Notes under the pieces: model-generated | What the model was told of the DNA's origin: nothing | Database searches by the model: none | Seen by the model: the letters and a program-made list of their open reading frames with translations, nothing else | Part shown: one piece after another, positions 32,481 to 43,180 of the stretch | How positions within the stretch are numbered: the stretch's first letter is position 1 | Layout: every line of letters begins with the position of its first letter | Assembly: GCF_040183065.1 (NCBI RefSeq) | Contig: NC_091127.1 | Location: forward strand, 106,486,334-106,550,333 | From: Periplaneta americana | Taxonomy: Eukaryota > Arthropoda > Insecta > Blattodea > Blattidae | Length of the DNA: 64,000 bases | Direction: 5' to 3' | Translations under genes and position numbers: made by a program

Positions 32481-32754
32481 GACGATTGAATATTCCTAAG
32501 TCTCAGATGTAAAACACTGCGCATGATCAGAGACCAGAGCACTGATACACAAGATAACGAATATTGAGTTACTTAGATTCAAGCTATTTGGTTTGTTACT
32601 AGCATCGTTCTGGAATTCACTTCAAAAACTGCAAAAAATATGATAATATTACGTAAATAAGAGATAAATATATACGTAAATCGTGTAGTTAAATCGACAA
32701 TGGACCTTCATGACTAGATCGACACTCCGCACAGAAAGTAAAGCTTTCGTGTCG

Positions 32755-32830
32755 TTGCGATAGCTCAGACGCTAAGATCTCTGCGTGTTGTGTAGAAGAG
32801 AGCGAGTTCGATTCTTAGTCTATATCAACG
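32755..32830 (+). mobile_element. tRNA-like SINE head with T-rich tail
   Basis: An A-box-like GCGATAGCTCAGACGCTAAG and a B-box GAGTTCGATTC at the correct spacing, followed by a short T-run. Too degenerate to be a functional tRNA. Confidence 0.5.
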
Positions 32831-32976
32831 ATTTTTTTTTCTAAATAACGTTGAAATAGAGTTTTACAAAGTCCTCAGATTAAGTGTTAATGATCACAGA
32901 AATTACAAAATTACAAGTTATAATATTATAAACGTTAATCTAATGAATGCATTTATACACACACATACAATGTAAA

Positions 32977-32979
<3 letters not shown>

Positions 32980-33015
<36 letters not shown>
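32980..33015. repeat. (AT)n microsatellite
   Basis: Perfect dinucleotide run inside the 6.15-kb hAT element. Confidence 0.95.
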
Positions 33016-33019
<4 letters not shown>

Positions 33020-33022
<3 letters not shown>

Positions 33023-34680
33023 TAACAATTAAAATGAAATTAAAAATATATTCCTAAGCCACACACACAAACGATTACAAAGGTTTAGAGTCCTTAGGCC
33101 ATGTCATTTGTTGAGTAATTATTACAATATTTTATTAGAAGCTTTCCCATATGTGTAATAAATGCACTCGCACGAAACAATTTTTGTTAAAAGTATGGCT
33201 TTGGATTATTTCATTCTCACCCCTTCAATTGATTTTAACTATTTTATCTACGTGTTTAATTTAATGTGCATTCAATTTAATTCATGTTATGATTGAATGT
33301 ATAAGCACTGTTGCAGTTATTGATTAATTACATATATTAATACTAACTATTAAATGCATGTGTTAAGTAACTAATTGCAGTATCTTTTGCAAAATCTTGA
33401 ATGTTGAAGTTGTCAATAATATTTCTGTACTCTATAGTATAAGACGTTAAAAGAATTTGCAATAGAGTTGGGATCCTCTACTTTATAATCACAAATTTTA
33501 ATGAAAAAATATTTTCTTTCTTAGGATATCTACAAATTTAACTTTAATAATATTCCAAATAGCTTTGATTTCATTATCTGGATTTTGTGCTTTTCTATTC
33601 AAATGTGTTCTATTTCCCTCTTTCATAAATTTTGATAAATTACACTGTACTTCTTGTAGTATTTAAGAATATGAGGATAGTTACATTGCAGCTCATTACA
33701 TATAGATTCTTCTTTTTAATACATGAGATTTGTAAGTCCCTGCATTATCTACATGATTTTACTTTTGAATTTTTTCACAACATTGAGTGGAGAACATCCA
33801 CTGAAGTGATTCTGAAATGAAGTGAAAAATACAATACATTTACTCTTAATATCAGTAGTACCAGTAACATATACGTTTTTCCAAGATTATTTTGTAGACA
33901 TAAATGTAAATATTCACTAGATACAGCATTTACGACCCTTTTTTAGTTTTTAAATTAATACTTTGAAATTGTTCAGTAACATTGGAAACAGGATTTGTTT
34001 ATCATGTTCATACAAGCCATTGATTATAGGTGCTGCCGAATAGGAATTTAGTCTAATTCAGTGTAAAAAAACTTTTATCAATGGCTGTGCTACTTCAGCT
34101 TGTATGCTGGTGGGGAAAATGAGTCTACGACTAAGGTTTCCACTTTCAAGGAGTGAATTTAATTTACTTTTATGGAAAAGTTCCGAGAGATAATCTATGT
34201 CTATGTCACTACAGATCACAAATTCTATATGAGATTTCTAAAGTCTTTTCTTTACAAATTCAATGTTGGCTATAAATATTAATAAATATTAAGAAAAATG
34301 AATGATTGTAGTTATAAGTCTGATTTACATTATAAAAAGCAAGAAGTTACATTACTCGGGAAGATTCGAACTTTCTATGTTTGGTTTTGTCGTCCAATAC
34401 ATAAGTACGGACCTATTCAATGCTTATGTTAATAACCTACAATTTAGCTGTAGCAATGTGGTGTCATAACTTGGGGTTTGTTTACTTAATGTAATTAGAT
34501 TTAATTTGATTAGCTTCGCAACAATTGGACTTCCTGTTATATCCTGTTATTTAAATATTTAAGTTAGAGTTGATTTATTAACTCTTACTGTACAAGATGA
34601 CCCTTATTTCAATAATTCTATATCACGTTAAATAGTCATTGTCTACACTAAAGTATTATCATCATCCCTCATTTCTCATC
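33020..34680. other. No gene recognised (interior of hAT element)
   Basis: AT-rich sequence between the AT microsatellite and the Tc1 remnant. No coding frame with family motifs was seen, and it may include the eroded left end of the Tc1 element. Confidence 0.4.
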
Positions 34681-34683
34681 TTA

Positions 34684-35865
34684 ATGGCGAACCGACGTGA
34701 CGTGAGACAGCGAGTTATAGCTCTAGTTGAGGCTGAATATGGGGCTAGATCTGCTGGCCGTTTGGTCGGTGTTTCTGGAAGTACAGCCGAGAGGTGGGTT
34801 CATCGTTACCAAAATTCAGGGGAGGTCGAAAATCGCCCTATTCCTGGACGTCCCCGGATTTCTTCATTGGAAGAGGATGCTCTCTTATTCGAGGAAGTTC
34901 GACAGGACCCCTTTTGGACTGCTAACGAAATAAGAGCAGCATCTAACTTTGCCTGTTCTTCACAGACTGTGATCAGCAGGTTGAGGAACCGCGGTATTAG
35001 GAGCCGGAGGGCTGCGCAAATGGAAATATTGGGGGAAGCACAAGCTGTCGACCGTCTTGCCTTCGCTACCAATCGAGTGGATTTCGATTGGAGAAATGTA
35101 ATTTTCTCCGACGAAACAACCATCTCGAGTGATTACGAAAGTCCTGTCCGTGTCTATCGTGAGGATGGTCTCCGACATGATCTGCCCCGACCTGAAAGAT
35201 CGGGGCGCTTTAGCATATCGTCACAGTCTAGTATATACAGTCGCGAAGCTCAATACGTAGTAAATATGCAAAAATTAGATAGTTGCTCACCACTAGGATC
35301 GCTAATATCGCCTCATTACAGGCAATGCAAAATAGTACCGTCATAGTCTATTGTTTCTAGCACCCTCAAAACTGAAGCTTCGTGACTGTATATAGTAGAC
35401 TGTGATATCGTGTTGGGGTGGATGTCTTACGATGGACCTGGCGTTATAGAACGCATCAATGGCCGGTTTAATGCGGGAACTTACGAGCACATTCTGGAAA
35501 ATATATTCCTCCCTTCCGCCCCTAGAACGTTTTCCCGAAGGAACATTGCTATTCCAACAGGATAACCATCCCGTGCACTATGCCGCAAGCATTCAAAGAT
35601 GGTTTCAAAGGAGACCCGAGATCGAAATCATTAATTGGCCTCCGAAGTCACCTGATTTGAATGTCATCGAAAATTTATGGGCGGAATTGAAAAAGAGAAG
35701 GGTAGCCACCGACGCCCTCGAAATCGAGACGAATTGTGGGATCAAGTTGTTGAAACCTGGGAAGATCTCGCCGGGGATTAGAATTTATTCCACAATATCG
35801 TGACATCCATGCCGGACCGACTTAGAGCTGTAATAGAAGCTGATGGCATGTGGACAAGATTTTAA
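34684..35865 (+). pseudogene. Tc1-like transposase, broken and split by a MITE
   Basis: From ATG 34684 the protein reads MANRRDVRQRVIALVEAEYG with the first helix-turn-helix. RWVHRYQNSGEVENRPIPGR and SQTVISRLRNRGIRSRRA follow as the second DNA-binding unit. The catalytic first Asp is in VIFSDETT (35110-35112). After a 159-bp MITE the frame resumes with LGWMSYDGPGV and TLLFQQDNHPVHYA (second Asp), then WPPKSPDLNVIENLWAELKK with the catalytic Glu, so all three acidic residues remain. Frameshifts around the MITE and near 35715 break the gene. The original end is SMPDRLRAVIEADG ... RF followed by TAA at about 35863. It is a different Tc1 family from the one at 10.7 kb. Confidence 0.88.
35234..35392. 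mobile_element. 159-bp MITE inside the Tc1 transposase
   Basis: The ends TATACAGTCGCGAAGCT (35234) and inverse TATACAGTCACGAAGCT (ending 35392) are flanked by TAGTA (35229-35233 and 35393-35397). The host sequence is a Tc1 transposase pseudogene. The 5-bp duplication could also be read as a TA target with matching flanks. Confidence 0.85.
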
Positions 35866-36052
35866 GTTGACAGGTCTCTTTTTGTTTCTTGTGATTTTTG
35901 TTTGAGGAAAAATACTGTTAACTTTCAAGTAAGATTTATTTTTTTAACGAGGTTCAGCCCATTTGTAAGACCCAGAAATTGGGCATAAATTATTCATATC
36001 TTTCGACAAATTAGATAGTCTAGGAACTCTAAAGAAATTAATTACACCTCAA

Positions 36053-36145
36053 TAAAAAGAAGTTTCACCTGGGATCGAACACGAGACGTTTCGGCTAAGC
36101 AGTGGAACCGACACGCTACTATATGAGCTACCGAGACAAGACAGT
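36053..36145 (-). mobile_element. tRNA-like SINE head, minus strand
   Basis: The minus strand has GGTAGCTCATATAGTAGCG (A-box-like) and GTGTTCGATCCCAGG (B-box). No tail or body was recognised. Confidence 0.5.
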
Positions 36146-37135
36146 GACAACACCAGTCTAGAATGTAGATCCCATAGTAGGCATTTGCCATTCGGTACAG
36201 AGAAGCAATGATAGCTTTTGACCCTAGCTATGTTGTGAAATCGTGGCCTTAAATGGCTGTCTTCTTCGTGATTCTTATTTTGGTCCTTGTCCTTGTTGTG
36301 GTCCTCGTAACAATTCTTGCTATATTTCTCATGTTATGTATCGTTACGTCGATATCGAGTGAACCGCGCTGTAGAACTTTAACTTCCGACGAACAAGAGT
36401 CGTCTCATTCCTTTTAAGGGTAACTGTACGTAACTCTTTACTGCAATGCACATATTCAAGGATGATGTGAGTATATTGCGTTGAATTTTAAGAGTTAATG
36501 TATCTCACTACAAAATAGTTGCGTATTTACATGTAAAGATATTTGCTACTTCAATGATCATTCGTCATATTTTTTGAATACAGGATACAGGTTTTATTGT
36601 AACCGCAGTATACTGCTCAGTGTTTACATCAGAGACATACTCCATCCGTTGCACGTCCCTTTCTCATACAGTCTATACCGCGTGCGTAGTAAACCTTACG
36701 ATTCTCGTGGCAATTCCACGAAGTCTAGTAATGACTATTGATAGTATCGATAATAACTGTCGATGGGACCATCGATTTTATAAACTATAGTAGATAGTAC
36801 AATCAATACTATTGCAAGTGACTATTGTCCATCTCTAATTCTGTTGCAGTGTACAACTGTGTATATTCGTAATTTGTGAAATATAAACCTGTTTCGATTA
36901 TCACTCAAATAAGGATATGTTTTTTTTTTTTTTCGAAATTACGCTATGTTATTGGTGCAACATTTTGAAATAGTTTATATTTATTATAATGTTATGTATA
37001 ATCTTGTGCCTGTTCACTATGTAATTCATATTACACTTCACAGAGTTTCGAATATGCAGGATTTTTTCAAGAACACTCTTCAGTTTCAATTTAATCCATT
37101 TATTATTATGAACAACTGATCGTATAGAATTTATA

Positions 37136-38152
37136 GTTGAATCGTTTATTGTAAAAACACCACAACCGACATTTTTTACAAAAATGCGTTTTTTTGTGGA
37201 TTTTGATTGCCAGCATGAATGCGTATCTTTTGATATAAAAACCTTCTATCTAGCATGACTGTAACATAAAAAAATTGGACAAGAAATATGCATTTAATGT
37301 AAAACCCCGTAACTAGCATCACATATGGTGTTTTTCAAATAAACTAGCCTGCCGCATTTGCTAACAGCACTACTGTCGCACCCAACAGCTGATTCCAGTC
37401 CCAGCCGGATCAGTGTTTTGTTCTGTCTATTGCTGATTAAGTGTTGCCCTTACTGTTATTATCTGTTTTGAGTATTTTGTTACAAGATACTTAGTTCAAG
37501 TGGTGAAAATGTTGCTAATGAGGGTAATGAGGTAATCAAGTGCGTAAGAAAAGAAAAAGAGGCGTTAGGAATGATGAAATGTACAAAAGAAACGTTATAA
37601 AGAAGGCAAAGTTAAAAGGAAAATCTTACACAACCAACAAAGGGACTATTAAATATGAAGTTCAAATTGGCCCAGATTGCAAGTAGGCTAAGTAAATGGC
37701 GTGATTCTTTTAGAGCTGTAAGAACATGATATAGTGCTAGTATTTTAACTAATCGAATTGTGTAGTTCTGATAAGAAAACTGTCTGTTACAGAAGAAAAA
37801 AAAATATTTTTTTTTTTTGTGATTTTATACTGCAATTTTTACATATATTATAAAGTTTGTTCATACTTACTTTCATTTACTCTAATACTTGGAAAAAGGC
37901 AATGCTTTGCTAAGTTTCTGTTTGCTTGTTGGAAAAACCCCGTAACATCCTAATTAATTTAATTTTTGGGGGGGACTATATATATTATAAAACACAACTA
38001 ATTGTGAATAAACCTCATATTTAGCAACTAATATCACTTGTTAAATACATATTGACAATTAAAATAAAATTAATGAAACTAAACAGTTTTTATTCGTTTT
38101 CCAAAAGTTTTGTTTTTGTCACTTGTGGGGTTTTAGAAATAAACGATTCAGT
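37136..38152 (+). mobile_element. TIR element carrying a KRKRGVRN-family gene fragment
   Basis: The ends GTTGAATCGTTTATTG (37136) and inverse ACTGAATCGTTTATTT (ending 38152) continue as matching AAAACMCCACAA blocks, giving about 35-bp termini. TA lies outside both ends (37134-37135, 38153-38154). ACCCCGTAAC motifs recur inside both flanks (about 37303 and 37936). The 1017-bp element contains the basic-protein fragment described next. Confidence 0.65.
37508..37690 (+). pseudogene. KRKRGVRN-type basic protein, N-terminal fragment, unknown function
   Basis: After a start-like ATG at 37508 and a frameshift, the frame reads RKRGVRNDEMYKRNVIKKAK, then GKSYTTNKGTIKYEVQIGPD and CK, followed by a stop. 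The charged motif followed by a GPDCKC-type cysteine segment is one I recognise from numerous uncharacterised arthropod proteins of about 300-600 residues. Only about 45 residues remain. Function is unknown. Its enclosure by terminal inverted repeats suggests the family is carried by a transposon. Confidence 0.6.
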
Positions 38153-38154
38153 TA

Positions 38155-38662
38155 CTTCTTAAGTATTGTGTACCCGGTATTGTTGTCGGTAATTGCCTAT
38201 ATGTATGTATACTTTTCAATGAAGTGCCTAAAATAGGGATTTTCGTGTTTATGAAACGGAATATTCGCATATATCATCAGACACAAGTTATAATAAAAAG
38301 TGGAGTGATATGAAATCGAATTACTAAACAATTAGAGATATTCGATGTGTCTTTTATAGTCACTTTGGTTTTCTAAATCACAACGCTTAAGTTTTATGTC
38401 TAACTTATAAACTTTACAGCATAATATATTTTCCTCTTTGATTGAAAAGTAATCATCTCCGAAGTCTTTTACAAGCATAGGCAAAGTTTCAGATTTTATT
38501 AGCGGCATTTTAATATTTCTTCACAGTACCTGCACTAGATCACTGTTGAAGTTCTTACGAAACATTTACTTTATAAATAGAAACAGGCATGCTGTAAAAA
38601 GGATTTATTTAGATTTCGATCAGTTAATAGTATAGTGATTGCTCCGGCAAGGACTGGTAATG

Positions 38663-38722
<60 letters not shown>

Positions 38723-39184
38723 GTGCTGTAATCGAAATGACAATGCAGTAAACAATATAAAATCCGCACCCATTTAAACTGAAAGACTCTTCTTGAGGTC
38801 ACCTACTGTATGCTATGTCGTGTTCTTTTATTCATTTATATTTCATTTTGTTTTTATATTTAATGAATAATGTTATAGAAAATGTATAACATAACATCAA
38901 CAGTTTAACCTAATCAAACATGCCAAAAGAAAATAGGTAACAAAACGTTTCCTGGTATGGTTTCTGTGTATCTATTCCCACCTACTCTTTGAAATCATTT
39001 CATTAATTATTTTTTATTCAATTGTCACAAGAAAATTCATTCTATAAGTATGTCCTTAAACGTTAGAATTTTAACTCAAAATACAATTCGAAATTTTGAC
39101 ACAATATTAAAAAAAATGTAAATAAAGTACAACCATGTCTGTAAAATCAAATATGGAATATTGGTCATCAATACCCATAAATGT
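38155..39184. other. No gene; (TAA)n at 38662-38722
   Basis: AT-rich spacer with a TAA microsatellite of about 20 units. The polyisoleucine open frame on the minus strand is an artefact of it. Confidence 0.6.
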
Positions 39185-39995
39185 GGTGGAATAGGTATGT
39201 AGTCCAACCATATTCAGAAATTGAATATAATCCAAACAAGTCCATTAATGGAATAGAGAGAACATAGAGTCCAACAATGTCCATGACATGGTATACAGTG
39301 AAAATATAGTCCAACCATGTCCATAATGTTTTTTTTCGGTACGGTGGAAATGTTCATGCAATGTGGAAGAGGTGGAATATAGTCGAAACATGTCCCGTAA
39401 TTGCTGTGTAGAAAGAATATAGCCTAAACATGTCCTAAAGTGCAGTATTATGGGAATATATTCAAACAATATCCATAATATACAGAACAATAGCAATATA
39501 TTCAACGAATTCCATAATACACACATTCATTCACAATATTCTGCCCAAGGGCAGGTCTTTTACTGCCAGGAATAGAGTTCAAGTTTGCAGAGTGGACATA
39601 TTCCGTCTATAAAATGGTGTAGAGTGGGAATGAAGTCCAACAATGTCATATAATGTAAACGAGTGGAAATATGGTCCAATCATGTCTAAATACTGTAGAG
39701 CGGAATTATGTTTCAACAACGATCATAGAATACAATAGAGTGAGAATATATTCCAACGGTGTCTATAAAATACTTTAGAATGTTAATAGAGTCCAATCAT
39801 GTCCATTGATAGAGTAGGAATATATTATAATCATGTTCATAAAATTTAATAGAGTGGAAATAATTCCAAACGCGTTCACAAAATACAATAGAGTGACAAT
39901 ATTTTGTAACCGTGTCCTTGAAATACAGTAAAATGGGTATCTAGTGCAATCGTGTTCATAAATGTAGTAGAGTGGAAATATATTCAACAAAATAT
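39185..39995. repeat. Degenerate ~40-bp minisatellite
   Basis: About 17-19 diverged copies of a unit built from GTCCAAYCATGTCCATAAAA followed by TACARTAGAGTGGAAATATA. Spacing is close to 40 bases. The array is broken at about 39530-39590 by a different sequence (TTCTGCCCAAGGGCAGGTC). Minus-strand open frames here are shadows of the repeat. Confidence 0.85.
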
Positions 39996-41552
39996 ACAGA
40001 GTGAACAGTAAGTAATGTCATTAATTTGAAGGGGTTATTCTTTGAGATATTTCAAACAACAAAGTTTAATTCAGTTTTGCTCGTTTTTGTTTCCTTTTAG
40101 AGATAAAAATTATTTTATATGATACATTCCATTGCGTGTTTCGGGAAAGCTATTGATTTAATTCCCAACACGCTCAGTCAATTTAAGAGAGCAGTGTGTT
40201 ATGATTAGGCTTGAGAAATATATGCCGTTATACTACCAGTGCGCTTCGTGCGCCTCTGACTTTGACTACGTCTCAGAGTTGGGGTTATTGCAGTGTCTTT
40301 CGTTCGTTTGAACTCATGCTTATCATCACGGTAAGTTAGTTCTCAACATATGGGTGGTTGAAAGCCGCCCCTTTGACTTCGAAACACAACTATCTGCTAA
40401 AGAAAAATTTAAAGATATTATTTTCTTTGTTTAAAAAAAATGCACTATTTTAAAGACATTTATTTCATTTTCTGTCTGTGGAAAACACACCTAATATAAC
40501 ATTGACAAGTATCAGCCCTTTTATTTCATTATGTTAATATGGTAGTATATTACGTTTTTGTTTTACATAATTTTTCATTTCATATAATTGTCGCAGTGAA
40601 TAACAAACCGCATTTTCAAATTTTCAAAATTTTCACACAAGCATTATCTACCTCAAAATCTGTATCGTTATTAAAACTTCCTCATTTGAAATTGTCACAA
40701 ATTTTACATAGAGCTAAATATCCATAATGATTATCCAGTGTTTTTTTTCATCTTGTTTTCTACATTTTTTTCCTATTTCGTGTTCCAACTATTCAGTTTC
40801 GTCACAATATCATTGACTACATATTATTTTCTCTCCGTAGAAAATACACCTAATATAACATTGTCAAGTATCACCGTTATTATTTCACTATGTTAGTATG
40901 ATAGTGTATTACCTTTTGTTTTACATAATTTTTCATTTAATATATTGTTGCAGTGAATAACAAACCACATTTTCAAATTTACGAAGGAGAATGATTGCCT
41001 GTTGCTAGAAAAAACAGTCTCATATCTAAAGAAACTTTGTTCCACTTCTGCAGAAATAATGGGGGGACATTTTAAATATTTTATACAAGCATTATTTATC
41101 TCAAAATCTGTATCATTATTACAAATTTCCCCATTTGAAATTAAGTCACAAATTTCGTCCTCGGCATCTTGCTATTATCCTTCTTTTCAAGACGTTGAAT
41201 GTTGCCTGTTACGAATAGCAGTATTCGGTCGTAATGTAACCGATCAACTGAAGTTCACTGCTGAACGAAACACACTGAAATCTCCCACCCCAATGCAATT
41301 ACGTACTGCTACCTAAAGTCAGAGGCGCATGAAGCGCAATGTAACAGCATACAATTCTTAGCCCTAGTTATGATAATAAATGATTGAAAGAATTGTAGTA
41401 TTGTCCTTTACATAAGTAGAAATTTGATCCAAACACGTGTAACTTTAATTTCTGAAAAGAAATTTTAAAGTGTTATATTTGTTCACACCTTGGACAGAAC
41501 ATTATGAATGAATGACATTTATTCGGATCAAATTTCTGCATATTTAAAGGAC
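39996..41552 (+). repeat. Dispersed repeat with TACAG-type end, split by a hAT element
   Basis: The left part 39996-40197 begins ATACAGAGTGAACAGTAAGT. The right part 41375-41552 contains a small palindrome (TGTCCTTTA and GAAATTTGATCC against their inverse). The same blocks recur at 3811-4080 and, inverted, at 4590-4793. The break between the parts is the hAT element at 40206-41366. Confidence 0.8.
40206..41366. mobile_element. hAT-type element with 8-bp duplication and internal tandem duplication
   Basis: Long inverted termini start TAGGCTTGAGAA (40206) and inverse TAGGGCTAAGAA (ending 41366). They share TATGCYGTTA and TGCGCTTCRTGCGCCTCTGA. The exact duplication GTTATGAT flanks both sides (40198-40205, 41367-41374). 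Inside, about 40458-40730 is repeated at about 40805-41170 (GAATAACAAACC, AAGCATTAT, TCAAAATCTGTATC). The open stretch at 41002-41316 has no recognised motif and probably is not a gene. Confidence 0.9.
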
Positions 41553-41570
41553 ATGCAGCCCCCCTCCTCA

Positions 41571-41596
41571 CACACACACACACACACACACACACG
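41571..41596. repeat. (CA)n microsatellite
   Basis: Perfect CA run of about 13 units. Confidence 0.95.
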
Positions 41597-41955
41597 AGAC
41601 ATACATTCATTCCATTGCATTCATAGACTGTAAGTTAGGGACAATTAAATCTAATAAAAATTAAAATATATTTTTGTCTTTGTGAAAGAGAATTCAGCAA
41701 GTCATGTTGGGTTAAATTTGACACGATTCCTAAATCTCCCCGTCTTTATTTTCAAAACCTGGCAGCTCTAGTCAGGAATATCGGATCTTAATCATTATTA
41801 CATGTGACTATATTGCAATAAAGCGTCTAGTTTACATAAACACAGATCAGCACTCGAAGGGATTTGCGTTGCTGGTCGCCTAATGTAGGAGTGCATGTCT
41901 GAAATATTACGATTCTAGTTCACCATCATGTTTTCCACATAACGATGAAGCTTAA

Positions 41956-42137
41956 GGGTGCTATTCATAGACATTTCGGTAGCCCGCGCTACGAGCGTGC
42001 TAAACTAGCCCCGGCTGATTACTTGTACAGGATTCATATCATATCATATCGCTAACAATGGTTTATGAATACGAAAAACGTTAGTTCGCTGAACATCCAC
42101 AGGAAGCCCCCGCTAAGAATGTCTATGAATATGGCCC
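41956..42137. mobile_element. PIF/Harbinger-type MITE, 182 bp
   Basis: The ends GGGTGCTATTCATAGACATT (41956) and inverse GGGCCATATTCATAGACATT (ending 42137) are flanked by TAA (41953-41955, 42138-42140). A 3-bp TAA/TTA target and GGGCATATTCATAGAC-type termini fit Harbinger MITEs. Confidence 0.88.
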
Positions 42138-42140
42138 TAA

Positions 42141-42842
42141 GTCTTTAAGGACGTCTGTGCACTTGTGTGGTATCCTACAGTATAAATTAATTCTTGTGAA
42201 AATGCTACTTATTTACGTGTGGTCAAGTATTAAAAGTTTTGTGGGAAAAATCAGACCAAACTGTTGGGTTAGGATAAAAGGCACAGAACTGATTTCACGT
42301 TCCGTTCACAAGATCGTACTTTTCACTAGATTATTGTGAGTTTGTTTTAGTTGTCCCAAGATGTTTATAAATATGTGAGAAATATTTACAAACTCAAAAA
42401 ATGTATAACTTATGGCATACATGAAAATAATAAATTACAACTTTCTTAATATTGAAAATGTAGTAAAGAATTTTTACATTTCCTTTAGACTGTTATTTAT
42501 TAGTCATGAAGTTACAGTCTGATTGATTTAAAACATGAGACACTCTTCTGGAAAGAGGCGGTTTGAGTTGGCCCGGTTATCGGTCGTTTACTTGCAGAGA
42601 ATGCAGACGATTGTCGCCCGTTTAAATTATGGTTTCACTAGAGGGGCAAGTTCACTACTATACGCCAGACCGGCTCGGGCTGCCGAACAGAGAGCGTTCA
42701 TCGCGAAGGACCTTTTCAGATTATTTAATTATCTTCAAATTGATATATGTAACGATCTTGTGAATTAATTTTAATTTTTAATGCATGCTTATTTTATAAA
42801 ATAATAAATAAAGCAAAAAGTTCAATACTGAGAAGGAGTGAA
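42141..42842. other. No gene recognised
   Basis: Includes a 77-codon open stretch (42535-42768) with no recognised motif and no supporting structure. Confidence 0.4.

Positions 42843-42905
<63 letters not shown>
42843..42905. repeat. (AAT)n microsatellite
   Basis: About 20 units. It lies about 180 bases from an ATT run of opposite strand sense. Confidence 0.95.
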
Positions 42906-43082
42906 TTATAATAGTGCGATGCAGCCGTCGATGCTACTGTAGACTGTCACTAAATGTATGACAGATTCGTATACTTAGTAGAATATAATAAACATAACTA
43001 CAAAAATACTTAAGAGAAAAATCAGTAGATATTTATATTTGCAAAATATTTCAATTTGGAATAAATTAATGATAATAATAAT

Positions 43083-43094
43083 AATTATTATTAA

Positions 43095-43179
<85 letters not shown>
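43083..43179 (-). repeat. (ATT)n run forming the tail of a minus-strand LINE
   Basis: A run of about 32 units directly abuts the 3' end of LINE-like sequence on the minus strand (CTTAACTTCGCCAG just before the run). It is best read as an expanded AAT-type retrotransposon tail. Confidence 0.8.

Positions 43180-43180
<1 letters not shown>

Larger units (their letters stand above)
30687..36837 (+). mobile_element. hAT transposon, 6.15 kb, with CGATAG-rich subterminal repeats
   Basis: The ends TAGTGATAGGCGATAGTC (30687) and inverse TAGAGATGGACAATAGTC (ending 36837) are bounded by the exact 8-bp duplication ATTCTGTT (30679-30686, 36838-36845). Clusters of ACTATCGATAGT-like motifs lie within about 110 bases of each end. 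The interior holds transposase sequence (31821-32480), a tRNA-like SINE head, a Tc1 transposase remnant and a second tRNA-like sequence, so it has grown by later insertions. Confidence 0.9.

Noticed and set aside
34806..35178. Minus-strand frames over the Tc1 transposase
   Set aside because: Antisense shadows of the plus-strand transposase, which has clear DDE motifs.
39245..39990. Minus-strand frames of 93 and 71 codons with internal similarity
   Set aside because: Shadows of the 40-bp minisatellite; stops fall irregularly between units.
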